Of a stretch of DNA of 23,008 nt, positions 6,885 through 15,634 are shown piece by piece. The stretch lies in NCBI GenBank assembly GCA_900290315.1, contig OKRF01000494.1, forward strand, positions 6,861 through 29,868, read 5' to 3'. The position numbers and the translations under genes were made by a program. How positions within the stretch are numbered: the first letter of the stretch is position 1; each line of letters begins with the position of its first letter. Source of the stretch: Candidatus Sulfopaludibacter sp. SbA3. Lineage in GTDB: Bacteria; Acidobacteriota; Terriglobia; Bryobacterales; Bryobacteraceae. The notes below the pieces were generated by a model. It did not search any database. It worked only from the letters and a program-made list of their open reading frames with translations, and was not told the DNA's origin.

Positions 6885-8364
6885 ATGTCGACGTATCTCA
6901 TCTTTTCGCTGCTATGGGGCCTCAATATGATCGTCTACGAAGTTGAACCCGTTCAAACGGACTACCTGTTGCAGGAAAACATCAAACTCAACCTGAAGAT
7001 TCACAATCGGGGCTCGCAACCGGTGGTGGTGCCCGATCCCAGCCGGGCGGCCAACAGCCAGCCGGTTTACGGACTTGCTGGTCCCGGGTTTCCGGAGCCA
7101 TTGATGTTCAGCAATTTCACTCGCCACGATCACGGTCAGCCTCCCCCGCCGCTGCAATTGACCACCATTGCACCGGGTGAGACATGGAATGGTGAATCGC
7201 GGCTCAACCGGCTGGTTACCATCGATACGCCAGGCGATTACCGGATCGCATCAATGTTGGCATGGCAGGAGATACGAGTGCGCGCACAAGACCAGAGACC
7301 AGAGTTTCCGGGTGAACCGGCCGCACCCGGTGTCATTGCACATAGGCCAAGGTCAGCGTCCCTTCAATCACGCCCAGGGCCAGATCGTATTCCTGCAGCG
7401 GGAGACCGCGTCAACGGGAGTCTACTCCATCCAGTTCGATGAGAGTGATCCCGCCAACAGCGAGATCGAGTTGCGTCCCACATTGCGCCGCGCCACCGCG
7501 GGAGCACACGCAACCGATGTGCTGAGCCCGTGGACGAACACGCAACTCTTCCACGACCTGCTGCAGTGGATCGTCTGGCGGGAAGGCCGCAGCCTGAAGG
7601 CACTTAGCAGCGCGGAGACCTCGCCGACATCCTTCGAGTTTCCAGTCGAGCCCGACTTCCTGGTGCGTCCGCCATTGCAGCCCGCGGGAGGCCCCGTGGA
7701 GGTTCTGGCCGTCAAGGGCAGCTCTCTGTCGATGGTGTCTATCGCGCCCCATTTGGAATCCAAGCCCGCATTCGCCTGGCGTGCCGAGTTGCCGGCACCT
7801 CCGTTCATAATCACCGCAGCGCTTGGGCCGGTAGCGGGAGGCAGCACGCGGCACATCGTGTTCGCCGTCCGCCATGGGGACAGCACCAGTCTCTTTCACG
7901 CGTTGTACACCGCCTCCGGACTGGGGCCGATGGAAAGCGTCCCGCTGCCGGACGGACACTTGCTTGAGAAAGTCCCATTGACGGTGGCGGTAACCGAAGA
8001 TGGCGTGGTGCACGCCGCCGCCATCCAAACCAGTGATGGCGGCAAGGTCCTCTCTCTGGTTGAGGTGCAGTTTGGCATGGGAAAGCCGCCGCAGGTTGCC
8101 GCACGTCCATTGCCTCTGCTGGAGAAGCCGCCGGTGGAGGGAACCGTCCTGTACGTGATGGTGAAGGGGGCGATCTCCCGGCGCGAGGTCGTGCTGTCGT
8201 CGGACGGAGACTTGTGGAACCTGGCCAGTTCCGGCCAGTTCACGAAGATCGCTCCACGGAGGGCGTTCGTATCGCCCGTGTGTGTCGTTGCCGGTTTGGA
8301 GCTGAGTTACTTGCTCTACCAGGACGCCAACGGCGCGTTTCAGTTCGTGCCGCTGAACCGTTAG
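6885..8364 (+). pseudogene. Large hypothetical protein of the effector island, broken by a 7-bp duplication
   Basis: Two overlapping frames describe one protein of about 490 residues. The first runs from ATG 6885 (or ATG 6927): MSTYLIFSLLWGLNMIVYEV, with a hydrophobic start, then NLKIHNRGSQPVVVP and a beta-sandwich-like region up to RVRAQDQ. The second carries on with SFRVNRPHPVSLHIGQGQRP and continues to the TAG at 8362-8364. The frame changes exactly at a perfect 7-bp tandem repeat, accagag at 7291-7297 and 7298-7304. Removing one copy fuses the frames as VRAQDQSFRVNRPHP. The product is unknown to me. The C-terminal half has beta-propeller-like repeats (AALGPVAGGSTRHIVFAVRH, TVAVTEDGVVHAAAI). 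It starts 5 bases after the metallopeptidase gene, so it probably serves the same system. The frameshift may be real or an assembly error. Confidence 0.65.
7291..7304 (+). repeat. 7-bp perfect tandem duplication causing a frameshift
   Basis: The unit accagag occurs twice in a row. Because 7 is not a multiple of 3, it shifts the frame of the surrounding gene; with one copy the upstream and downstream halves join in one frame. Confidence 0.9.
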
Positions 8365-8431
8365 GTTAGCGTTGTCGTGGTCCATCGCCAAATTCATCGA
8401 AGCAACAGAGATGGAGGACGCGGAGAAGCGC

Positions 8432-8521
8432 CCTTCCATGGACCTCCCAATAGTAGGTCTGGCCGGGCGAAAGGGCTGATGTCGAATACGTCGTGCTGGT
8501 TGGCGTGTCGTTGATCACGCA
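8432..8521 (-). pseudogene. Fibronectin-type-III-like domain fragment
   Basis: About 30 residues on the minus strand, NDTPTSTTYSTSALSPGQTY then YWEVHGR, match the end of a bacterial fibronectin type III domain (Thr-rich strand, ALSPGQTYYWEV). Nothing on either side supports a larger protein: the frame before and after it is unrelated. It is best read as a scrap of a former surface or carbohydrate-binding protein gene. It ends within one base of another remnant on the opposite strand, so a rearrangement point lies near 8522. Confidence 0.5.
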
Positions 8522-8522
8522 A

Positions 8523-8747
8523 CCGGCGCAAGCACTCCCGCCTCCGCCAGTTCCTGGCAACACCGAATGGGAACGTTTTGACAACGCCGTAGGGATGCTC
8601 CTGAGCGCCCCGAAACAGGCACTCGTCAAGCAAGAGAAGAAGTTGAAGCGAAGGCGGGAGAAGGGCGGACCGGACAGAAATCTGCCTGACGGCTCGGCCC
8701 GTCACGCCGATTCCATTCTATCTGGAGTGGCGTGGTTAGCCAAGTAA
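8523..8747 (+). pseudogene. Small protein remnant, possibly antitoxin-like
   Basis: The plus frame reads PAQALPPPPVPGNTEWERFD, then NAVGMLLSAPKQALVKQEKK and LKRRREK. A charged C-terminal helix after 'RFDNAV..LLSAPKQAL' resembles small antitoxin-like or regulator proteins that I only vaguely recall. There is no convincing start codon inside the conserved part. A GTG at 8493 exists, but its first ten codons overlap the Fn3-like scrap on the other strand. A second frame near 8690 (LTARPVTPIPFYLEWRG) also looks residual. Probably the 3' part of a broken gene, though a small functional ORF cannot be excluded. The remaining bases of the 8365-8773 gap show nothing else I can support. Confidence 0.35.
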
Positions 8748-8773
8748 TTGATTGCCCAAAGTGGGGTAGGTTT

Positions 8774-9577
8774 TCAGGGCACGCAGGCGCGGACGACTGC
8801 GGGCTTCAGCGCCTGACCAGCGCTGCCGCGGCGAATCGCCACGATCTGGCTCATGACGCTCAGGGCAATCTCCTCCGGCGTGGCGGCGCCGATGTCCAGG
8901 CCGGCCGGCGCCCAGACTCGTTCCAGGAGTTCAGGATCCATTCCGTCCGCGGCCAGATCGTCAATCACTAAATTCGCGCGGTGATGGCTGGAGACCAGCG
9001 CGATATAGGCGGCGCCGGTCGAGAGCACGCGGCGCAGCCAGAGTTGGTCGCCCCGATGCTGCGTGGCGATGACCACGTAGGTGCCCGGCCCGACCGGAAC
9101 GGAGCTCAAATCGTAGTCGTCGGTGACCAGGCGGTCCACTTCGGGAAATTTCGCTCGTTCCGCGCCGGGATCGCTCACAGTGACGTGGAAGTTCATCAGG
9201 GTGCCGAGCCTGGCGAGCACTTCGGCAATGCGGCCGTGGCCCAGGATGACGAGGTCCGGCTGCGGCAGCACCGGTTCAATATACACATCCATGATTCCTC
9301 CACAAGGCATTCCGATGCCCATCAGTTCGTCCATCATATCGAGCGTCAGGATACGCGGGGCGCCGGCAGCGATGCATTCGATGGCGGCGCCCCGCACGGC
9401 GCTTTCCGCGCAGCCTCCGCCGACCCATCCATCCAGGAGCTTCCCCCGCGAATCGATAATGGCGGAGGAGCCCGATTTAGCCGACGATGACCCTTCCACT
9501 CGAATGACTGTAGCGATGGCGAACGGCTCCCTTTCGGAAGCCAATCGGGCAGCGAGTTTCACGGCGCTCAGGTGCAT
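8774..9577 (-). CDS. xdhC: XdhC-family molybdenum enzyme maturation factor
   Basis: A 267-residue cytoplasmic protein. The N-terminal XdhC/CoxI domain reads AIATVIRVEGSSSAKSGSSA, then GWVGGGCAESAVRGA. The linker has the family motif MPCGGIMDVYIEP, with a cysteine placed for cofactor or persulfide chemistry. The C-terminal domain is a Rossmann fold (LVILGHGRIAEVLARLG) ending in the conserved AGLDIGAATPEEIALSVMSQ. XdhC proteins bind the molybdenum cofactor, help to insert its terminal sulfido ligand, and pass it to xanthine-dehydrogenase-type hydroxylases. It is the third gene of the minus-strand unit, starting 10 bases after the cytochrome-like gene, and very likely matures the 1515-residue enzyme encoded upstream. 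Length and motifs are normal for the family. Confidence 0.9.
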   Translation of the reverse strand: MHLSAVKLAARLASEREPFAIATVIRVEGSSSAKSGSSAIIDSRGKLLDGWVGGGCAESAVRGAAIECIAAGAPRILTLDMMDELMGIGMPCGGIMDVYIEPVLPQPDLVILGHGRIAEVLARLGTLMNFHVTVSDPGAERAKFPEVDRLVTDDYDLSSVPVGPGTYVVIATQHRGDQLWLRRVLSTGAAYIALVSSHHRANLVIDDLAADGMDPELLERVWAPAGLDIGAATPEEIALSVMSQIVAIRRGSAGQALKPAVVRACVP

Positions 9578-9587
9578 AGCTGGCGAG

Positions 9588-11015
9588 TTATTTCTTCAGT
9601 CGGCCGCGGGCGATGGGCTTGCGCGGCAAACTATAGTCCGTGGCCCATGTGCCCTGGAGTTCCATGCCATGGACCGTGGCGAAATTCTGGAGCGCGATCG
9701 CGACCTGGAACGAGAAGTCCGTCGAGTACGTCCGCGGATCCATCGAGGTGGCGCAGCGAAGGTTCTGGAACCATTTCATCCACTCGTCGGTGCCGCCTTG
9801 CGCGGGAGGCTTGGGTCCGCCATCGGGGACCGCTCCCACAGGCACCAGGGAAGTGACGGCCGGGTACTGCGCCGCGATGTGGCAGGAAAGGCACGAGGTG
9901 GTGTTCAGATCGGCCGGTCCGTTGAGCCGGCCATTCCACCCCAGGTGCTGCGGTGGAAGCTGTGCATCGTCGAAGATCACGGTTTGGGTCAGCTTGGGAT
10001 TGACCTTGGTCTTAGTCGGCGGAAAGGGATCGGTAGTGTTGGTGCGGTCGTCCGGATCGTTGCCCCACATCAGGCCGAGGGGCACCAGGTTCATGAACTT
10101 GTTCGGCTGGTTGAGCTGCCCGTTGTAGACGAAGGTGCCGAAGACCCAACCAGTGAGGCCCGGCGCATCGGCCCGTGGATCGCGCACCGCCAGATCCATC
10201 TGCAGCAGGTTCACCGGCGTGACCACGCGCGTGCTGGAGGTCCAGAAATTTTGCGTGATGTACGCTTTCCACTGCAGCGGATTGACCAGGAACGGAATTT
10301 TGTCGGTACCTTGAGGCGCATCGGTAAACAGTAACTTCGCGAAGACGGTGCCCTTGGGGAATCCGCCGCCGTAGCGTGCGTCGGTGGCGCGCGGATCGGG
10401 GTGCTCGGGGTCGGCCCACATTTTCCCCATGGTGTAGCCGGCGAACTCATTCACTAGCGTGACGGCGTATACCGAATAATTCCCGTCTTTGCCTTTCTGG
10501 CCAGGAGCCAGTTGCAGCGGCGTAATCGGCGCTTCCTTGATGAGGCCGCGGAATCCCTCGGTCCCTCCGTTGGGCGGATAGGCATTGGGTCCCGTCGTGG
10601 TGGGGTGCAGCCAGGGGATGTGATACCACTGCCGGACGGTGTTTTTGAAGGGGTCCCAGTCGGGCAGATTGCCTTCGAAGGCGTAGTCCCGGACAGCCAG
10701 CAAGTAGGCGCGCGGGTCCTTGCGGAAATCGATTCGATCGATGAACTCGGGCAGGTGCGCCGGCAGATCGTGAGGGAAGTCGGCCTTCAGGCGGAAGACG
10801 GGCTGGTCGGAATATTTCTCGGAATACTCGGCGGGCGTCACCATGAAGCCGAAATCCGGAAAACCCGATCCTTTGAACTTGCGCGCGGAGAGCGCCTCCG
10901 CCGAGACGGCCATGGTCTGCTGTGCGGCAGCGTGGAATGCGACTCCGGCAGACAAGGCAGCCAGCGCCAACAGCACCATCCAGCGCGCCCCTCGATTGCG
11001 GGTGAAACTCTTCAT
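9588..11015 (-). CDS. Exported mono-haem cytochrome c-like protein
   Basis: A 475-residue protein with a Sec-type signal peptide: basic MKSFTRNRGARW, then a hydrophobic stretch ending at AFHAAAQQ. The only haem c site is CLSCH (Cys375, Cys378, His379) late in the protein, preceded by AQLPPQHLGWNGRL and followed by a ~95-residue tail. The ~350 residues before it carry no domain I can name (VRQWYHIPWLHPTTTG, NLLQMDLAVRDPRA, LGLMWGNDP). It is clearly paralogous to the product of the divergent gene at 15783-17227, sharing the 'WxHxPW', 'QxDLAV.D', 'PLG..WGNDP' and 'AQLP.H' patterns. A strong GGAAGGAG ribosome site lies 5 bases before ATG 11015. It sits between the molybdenum hydroxylase and xdhC, so it may take electrons from that enzyme or act beside it in the periplasm. 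Confidence 0.7.
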   Translation of the reverse strand: MKSFTRNRGARWMVLLALAALSAGVAFHAAAQQTMAVSAEALSARKFKGSGFPDFGFMVTPAEYSEKYSDQPVFRLKADFPHDLPAHLPEFIDRIDFRKDPRAYLLAVRDYAFEGNLPDWDPFKNTVRQWYHIPWLHPTTTGPNAYPPNGGTEGFRGLIKEAPITPLQLAPGQKGKDGNYSVYAVTLVNEFAGYTMGKMWADPEHPDPRATDARYGGGFPKGTVFAKLLFTDAPQGTDKIPFLVNPLQWKAYITQNFWTSSTRVVTPVNLLQMDLAVRDPRADAPGLTGWVFGTFVYNGQLNQPNKFMNLVPLGLMWGNDPDDRTNTTDPFPPTKTKVNPKLTQTVIFDDAQLPPQHLGWNGRLNGPADLNTTSCLSCHIAAQYPAVTSLVPVGAVPDGGPKPPAQGGTDEWMKWFQNLRCATSMDPRTYSTDFSFQVAIALQNFATVHGMELQGTWATDYSLPRKPIARGRLKK

Positions 11016-11040
11016 CGGTACTCCTTCCGCCGGATGGCGT

Positions 11041-14000
11041 TTAGCTCAAATCGGCAATAGATACTTCACAGGCGCGGCGCACTTCCTGCACGGTGGCCGG
11101 AGCATCCAGCCGGAAAAGTCCGGAGAGGCCGCGTTCCAGCCGCGAGGCCCGGATGGCGGCCTTGATGGCGAAGAAGACGGTGTTGGCCAGAACCAGCGGG
11201 GGCTCGCCGACTTCCTTCGCCGAGAAAATGTCGTTCGGATCCGGAGGAATGTCCCGCACGCTGAGCAGATTCCGCGGGAACAAGTGAACATTCAGGCTCA
11301 ACGGAATGGTGGACACAGCCGGCGGCTTGTAGCGCCAGGTATTGTCCGTGTTGAGGCGGCCTTTCTCGGGGCCGTCTTCCTCAAATACCAGCTTCTCGGT
11401 GAGCAGATAGCCGATCCCCTGGACGAACGCGCCTTCCACCTGTCCGATGTCGATGGCCGGATTCATGCTCCAACCCATGTCGTACATCACATCGGAGCTG
11501 AGGATCTTCGTTTCGCCGGTCAGGATGTCGACCTCGACCACGGAGAGCGCGGCCGAGTACGTGAAGCCGACGAATGAATCGACTCCGCCGCCCAGCACCG
11601 CCGTGGTATCGCGCTGAATCCCCGGAAGATTCGGCTGCTCGTCCTGCGGCTTGAAAGTCATGCAGGGTACCTGCGCCTCGCCGCCATGAATCTTGGAAGT
11701 GAACGTGGCCAGCAGGCTAACGCGCTTCTGATAGGCCATCTGCACCAGGTTCTGCCAGATCAGCGGGCCGGGGACTTTGGGTTGGGCGGCCCATCCCTGC
11801 TCGCCGTAATTCCAGAAGTCGATGCCATTCGATTTGCACCAATCGGCGCCGTTATCCTCCAGCATCTGGTAGCCGAATGCCATCAGGCGCGCGCGCAGAT
11901 CCTGGCAGGTCTGGCGGACCACTTCGCAATTGTAGGGCGTCCCCGTGGAAGCGCCCGTGCTGGTGGGCGCCGGAGTGATGCTGGTGATGGGGCCGGCCAC
12001 GTAGATCATTTCCATGGGCACGTTCAGCACATACGAGGCGACCTGCTGCACCTGCGTGATGAGGCCCTGGCCGATCTCGACGCCCCCCTGGTGCACGGTG
12101 ACGGTGCCATCGCCCTGGTTGATCGCCACCATCGCGCCAGCCTGTTCCAGCATTACCAGGTTGTAGCCGGAGCCGTACTTCACCGGAATCATGGCCAGGC
12201 CGCGCTTGCGCCACTTGTTGTTGCGGTTGTATTCATCTACGGCGGCGCGCTTTTCGGCGTAGTGTGCGACATCCTTCAGGTAATCCCAAACCTGGCGGAT
12301 GTAGCAGTATGTGAGGGCTTGGCCGAAGGGAGTCACGTCGCCGCGGCGGTACAGGTTCTTCTCGCGGACCTCCTCAGGTAGCATGCCGGCGGCGAAGGCG
12401 GCGTCATCGACCGCGTTTTCCACGATGTTCTTTCCCTGCACGTCGCCGAAGGAGCGGAACGCGGTGTTGGGCGCCGTGTTGGTGCGGCAGACGTCGATCT
12501 GGCTCTGGAAATTCTCGACCAGGTAGGCGTTGTCCGTGCGCAACTGAATGCAGTTGGACACGATGTAAGAGCAATCGTAGAACGCGCCGCCGTCACCCCA
12601 CAGCTTGACCTGGAATCCGCGCATGATGCCCTTGTCTTCGGGCCGCTCTGCACCCAGGTCGAGCGCGATCTGATACTGGCCATAGTAAGCGTGGCGCTTG
12701 CCCACCATCAGGGTATCTTCCTCGCGAGGCATGGCGAGGCGCACCATGGCGAGGCGCACCGGCAGTTTAGTGGCATGCGCCGCGACCGCCGTTGGCCCAG
12801 TAATGAAGCGCGCGGGCTCGGTCTTGCCGCCGAATCCTCCGCCCACGGAGCAGATCTGCACCTCCACCTGGTTGTACTGAACACCCAGAGCCATCGCGGC
12901 GGTCTGGTGCATTTCCATGGGACTCTGGCTGGAAGGGTGAATGATGATGCGGCGCTCGTCCACCGGCTCAGCGAGGCACGCCTGCGTTTCCATGTAGAAG
13001 TGGGCCTGGCCGCCGTTGCTCTGAGCATGCTCCACGACCAGACACTGCAAGCCGCCCACGCTGGTCTTGCGAACCACTGGCGCGCGGTCAAGGGGTGGCT
13101 TCTCACGAGTCCACTCGAATTCGCTGCCGGGGCGGGTGATCTTCCAGATGTGGGAGACGAAACTGGCGCTGGCGGGAGCATCGGGAAAGATGCTGCCTGC
13201 CTCGATGGCTTTCTCGATGCCGATGATCGGCTCGTTAAACGGCTCGGGCCAGTCCACGGGTGTATACGCGACACACTCGGCGGTGACATAGTCGGCGATG
13301 CGAATGGCTTCCTGCTCCGTTTGCGCCAGCACCAGCGCGATGGATTGGCCCACGTAGTTCACCATCGATACGGCAAACAGCGGCTGGTCCATCGCCATGC
13401 CCTGGTAGTTGACGCCGCCATCCTTGATATTCGCGGACGTGATGAGGTCTGCGAAGCTGGTAAAACGCTGGCTCAGGTGGGCGCGCAGTTGCGTGGGAGT
13501 CACGCTGTCTGAATTTCCGGGAATCACGAACTGGTAGTTCGCCAGCGCGCGGCGGCTCTGCACAAATGCCGCGTTGAGCGTGAGGGGCGGAGCAGGCAAT
13601 TCCTGGGTGTAGTGAATCTGCCCCGAGGTCTGATACATGGCTGTGACCTTGATATACGGCTGCGCCACCGGGCTCTTCCACCCCTGTGTCACGTAATATT
13701 GGCGGCCATCGCTCTCCGGCCAGTTGCCCCAGGTGATGATGCCGCTGGACGCAATGGCGGGCGGGACCGGAATACCGCGCTGCTCCATGGCGTTCACGAT
13801 CGCCTTGTACAGGAAGGAGACGGCGAGCTGGACGCGATACTCGTTGGTGAAGCCTTCTGAAGGCAAGCCGCGCATGCGGGCAACCCAGCGGGCCAGTTCG
13901 TCGCGGACTTCCCCTTCCAAGACCGGCGTCGCGGCGGCCAGAACGTGCAGCGCGAGCGGCTGGCCTTTCAGCACGGCTTCCGTCTTCACGGCGCGCCACG

Positions 14001-15588
14001 GATACGGCGCGATGCCGCCGAAGGTCAGGACGGCCTCGGTCATGACGGACTGTTTCGAGACCGCGAGCAGACTGGTCGTGTTTACGATGCTGTGAGCGTT
14101 GACCTCGCGCAACGCCACCTTCTGGGCGAGCACAACTTCGTTGGCGTGTCCCATTGGCAGGTGGTACGACACGAGCACGATGCGGTTGACCAGTTGCGGA
14201 TCGGCGACTACGCGATCCACCAGCACGGCAGCCGTGGCGGAGTGCCTGGTAAAGGATCCGCCTGCGAGTTCCAGGTAGTGAATCTTCGCGTCGATGGTGG
14301 CCAGAGTAGTAAACAGGTCGGAGGGGAAAGGCTCTCCAGTTCCGGCGGCGATGTGGTGCAGCACCATCATGGTATTCCCGCCGATGGTGGCGGCGTTGCG
14401 GACGATTCGGCCCGCAGTGCGGCGCGCCATGAACCAGCTCGCACCGAGCCGGCTGGTCTCCGTCTGCCCGTGCGTCTGCATTGCGGCAGCAAGCTGGTCG
14501 ATCAGATCGCTGTAAGTGGTCCCGGCGGCTACCGTCAGGCCATGTTGATCGGATACAGGGTCGCGATTCAGATCGGGAATCAACCTTATATCCACGAATA
14601 GCCGGGTTGAAGGATACTCAGCCTCATAGACTCCAAAGGACGTGTTGCCGTGCACGAGGCGAAGCCTCTTGTCGCTGTTCTCGTGCATAACTTTGGCAAG
14701 TTCCGCCAGCGTAACTGGAGTCACCCAGGATTGGCCTCCCACGCTGGAAGTTACCGGCTGGGCAGGACCGCGCGCGCCCGGCGGGAAAGGGATGACTACA
14801 TCGGAGGGCTTCTGCGACTCCGTCCCCGGGTCCAACAGGCATTTCATCCGGTGCGCTTCGTCTTCCGCCGTCCAGTTGGAGGCAAAGGTTTTCATGCCGG
14901 TCAGAATGGAGCGGTACCCGGTGCAGCGGCAGATGTTACCGTCGAAGGCATCTTCGATTTCCTTCTTGGTCGCCTGCGGATGGTTGGTGATGAACTCCGA
15001 CATGTTCATGACGAAACCCACGCTGCAGTAACCGCACTGGGAGCCGTTGTTCAGCGCCAGGCGGTAGGCCACGGGATTTATGCCGTCATGAGAAACCTCC
15101 GAGGAGTGCTCGGCACGGGCCCCAGCGAGCTTCAGCGCGGGAACGCGCTCCTGGGCCATCACAGCCTCGCGAGCCGACTCCAGCACCTGCTCGAACTTAG
15201 CGCGGGCGGCTCCGGCAGCCTGAAGCAGAGCGGGCGGCGTGGGGGCATCGAACGGCGCAGCCGCGCGCGAAGACGCCAGGGAATGGCGTAGGAATCGCGG
15301 ATTGGGCCGCCGGGCGGCTCCGGTACCTTCGATCGTCGTGACAGCCAAGCCTCCCAGCGCGCAAACAGGACGCAGACAGGAATTGATGGCGCGGTGCTCG
15401 GGTATTTCCCCGTTCCAGCGCGATAGGATCACCGTGCATGCACCGCATCCGCCCTGCCCGCAGGACTTCTTGGGGCCTGCCAGCCCGACAGCGGGACAAC
15501 GCAGGTAATCGATGAGAAGTAAGTCAGGGGCTGGCTCGGCTATCGTAACCAACTTCCCATTCAGATAGAACGACACTACGGATGGCAT
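11041..15588 (-). CDS. Single-chain xanthine-dehydrogenase-type molybdenum hydroxylase
   Basis: A 1515-residue enzyme with all domains in one chain, as in eukaryotic xanthine dehydrogenase. In order: a plant-type 2Fe-2S domain (Cys43, 48, 51, 71; CGQGGCGAC); an Ala-rich insertion of ~74 residues; the second 2Fe-2S domain (QCGYC, Cys185/188, and ICRCTGYR, Cys220/222); an FAD domain (about 280-600, with TIGGNTMM); and the molybdenum part, with GGGFGGKTEPAR, NTAFRSFGDVQ (conserved Arg) and VGEPPLVLA carrying the catalytic Glu1462. Such enzymes hydroxylate purines, aldehydes or N-heterocycles using water, passing electrons Mo to Fe-S to FAD. The substrate is not evident. No signal peptide is seen, so it should be cytoplasmic. 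ATG 15588 has GGGAGAG upstream. It is the first gene of a unit with the cytochrome-like gene and xdhC. A 15-bp duplication adds five residues near 944-953. Confidence 0.88.
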   Translation of the reverse strand: MPSVVSFYLNGKLVTIAEPAPDLLLIDYLRCPAVGLAGPKKSCGQGGCGACTVILSRWNGEIPEHRAINSCLRPVCALGGLAVTTIEGTGAARRPNPRFLRHSLASSRAAAPFDAPTPPALLQAAGAARAKFEQVLESAREAVMAQERVPALKLAGARAEHSSEVSHDGINPVAYRLALNNGSQCGYCSVGFVMNMSEFITNHPQATKKEIEDAFDGNICRCTGYRSILTGMKTFASNWTAEDEAHRMKCLLDPGTESQKPSDVVIPFPPGARGPAQPVTSSVGGQSWVTPVTLAELAKVMHENSDKRLRLVHGNTSFGVYEAEYPSTRLFVDIRLIPDLNRDPVSDQHGLTVAAGTTYSDLIDQLAAAMQTHGQTETSRLGASWFMARRTAGRIVRNAATIGGNTMMVLHHIAAGTGEPFPSDLFTTLATIDAKIHYLELAGGSFTRHSATAAVLVDRVVADPQLVNRIVLVSYHLPMGHANEVVLAQKVALREVNAHSIVNTTSLLAVSKQSVMTEAVLTFGGIAPYPWRAVKTEAVLKGQPLALHVLAAATPVLEGEVRDELARWVARMRGLPSEGFTNEYRVQLAVSFLYKAIVNAMEQRGIPVPPAIASSGIITWGNWPESDGRQYYVTQGWKSPVAQPYIKVTAMYQTSGQIHYTQELPAPPLTLNAAFVQSRRALANYQFVIPGNSDSVTPTQLRAHLSQRFTSFADLITSANIKDGGVNYQGMAMDQPLFAVSMVNYVGQSIALVLAQTEQEAIRIADYVTAECVAYTPVDWPEPFNEPIIGIEKAIEAGSIFPDAPASASFVSHIWKITRPGSEFEWTREKPPLDRAPVVRKTSVGGLQCLVVEHAQSNGGQAHFYMETQACLAEPVDERRIIIHPSSQSPMEMHQTAAMALGVQYNQVEVQICSVGGGFGGKTEPARFITGPTAVAAHATKLPVRLAMVRLAMPREEDTLMVGKRHAYYGQYQIALDLGAERPEDKGIMRGFQVKLWGDGGAFYDCSYIVSNCIQLRTDNAYLVENFQSQIDVCRTNTAPNTAFRSFGDVQGKNIVENAVDDAAFAAGMLPEEVREKNLYRRGDVTPFGQALTYCYIRQVWDYLKDVAHYAEKRAAVDEYNRNNKWRKRGLAMIPVKYGSGYNLVMLEQAGAMVAINQGDGTVTVHQGGVEIGQGLITQVQQVASYVLNVPMEMIYVAGPITSITPAPTSTGASTGTPYNCEVVRQTCQDLRARLMAFGYQMLEDNGADWCKSNGIDFWNYGEQGWAAQPKVPGPLIWQNLVQMAYQKRVSLLATFTSKIHGGEAQVPCMTFKPQDEQPNLPGIQRDTTAVLGGGVDSFVGFTYSAALSVVEVDILTGETKILSSDVMYDMGWSMNPAIDIGQVEGAFVQGIGYLLTEKLVFEEDGPEKGRLNTDNTWRYKPPAVSTIPLSLNVHLFPRNLLSVRDIPPDPNDIFSAKEVGEPPLVLANTVFFAIKAAIRASRLERGLSGLFRLDAPATVQEVRRACEVSIADLS
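12730..12759 (-). repeat. 15-bp tandem duplication in the molybdenum domain
   Basis: The unit catggcgaggcgcac occurs twice in a row (12730-12744, 12745-12759). In the protein it gives PVRLAMVRLAMPREED. Bovine xanthine dehydrogenase, as I remember it, has PVRCMLDRNED at this place, which is exactly five residues shorter. Confidence 0.85.
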
Positions 15589-15634
15589 CCCAGCTCTCCC
15601 TATTGGAAATTCCCGCCGAAACCTTCGATCATTC

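Noticed and set aside
6885..8364. Immunity protein for the metallopeptidase
   Set aside because: At ~490 residues with a propeller-like C-terminal half it is far larger than usual immunity proteins, and nothing in it points to peptidase inhibition.
9123..10334. Long plus-strand open frame (403 codons) across xdhC and the cytochrome-like gene
   Set aside because: It is antisense to two well-supported genes, has low-complexity composition rich in Arg, Gly and Ser, and shows no recognisable domain; expected in GC-rich DNA.
11686..14842. Several plus- and minus-frame ORFs inside the molybdenum hydroxylase gene
   Set aside because: All lie within a continuous 1515-codon gene with intact cofactor motifs; they are frame shadows.
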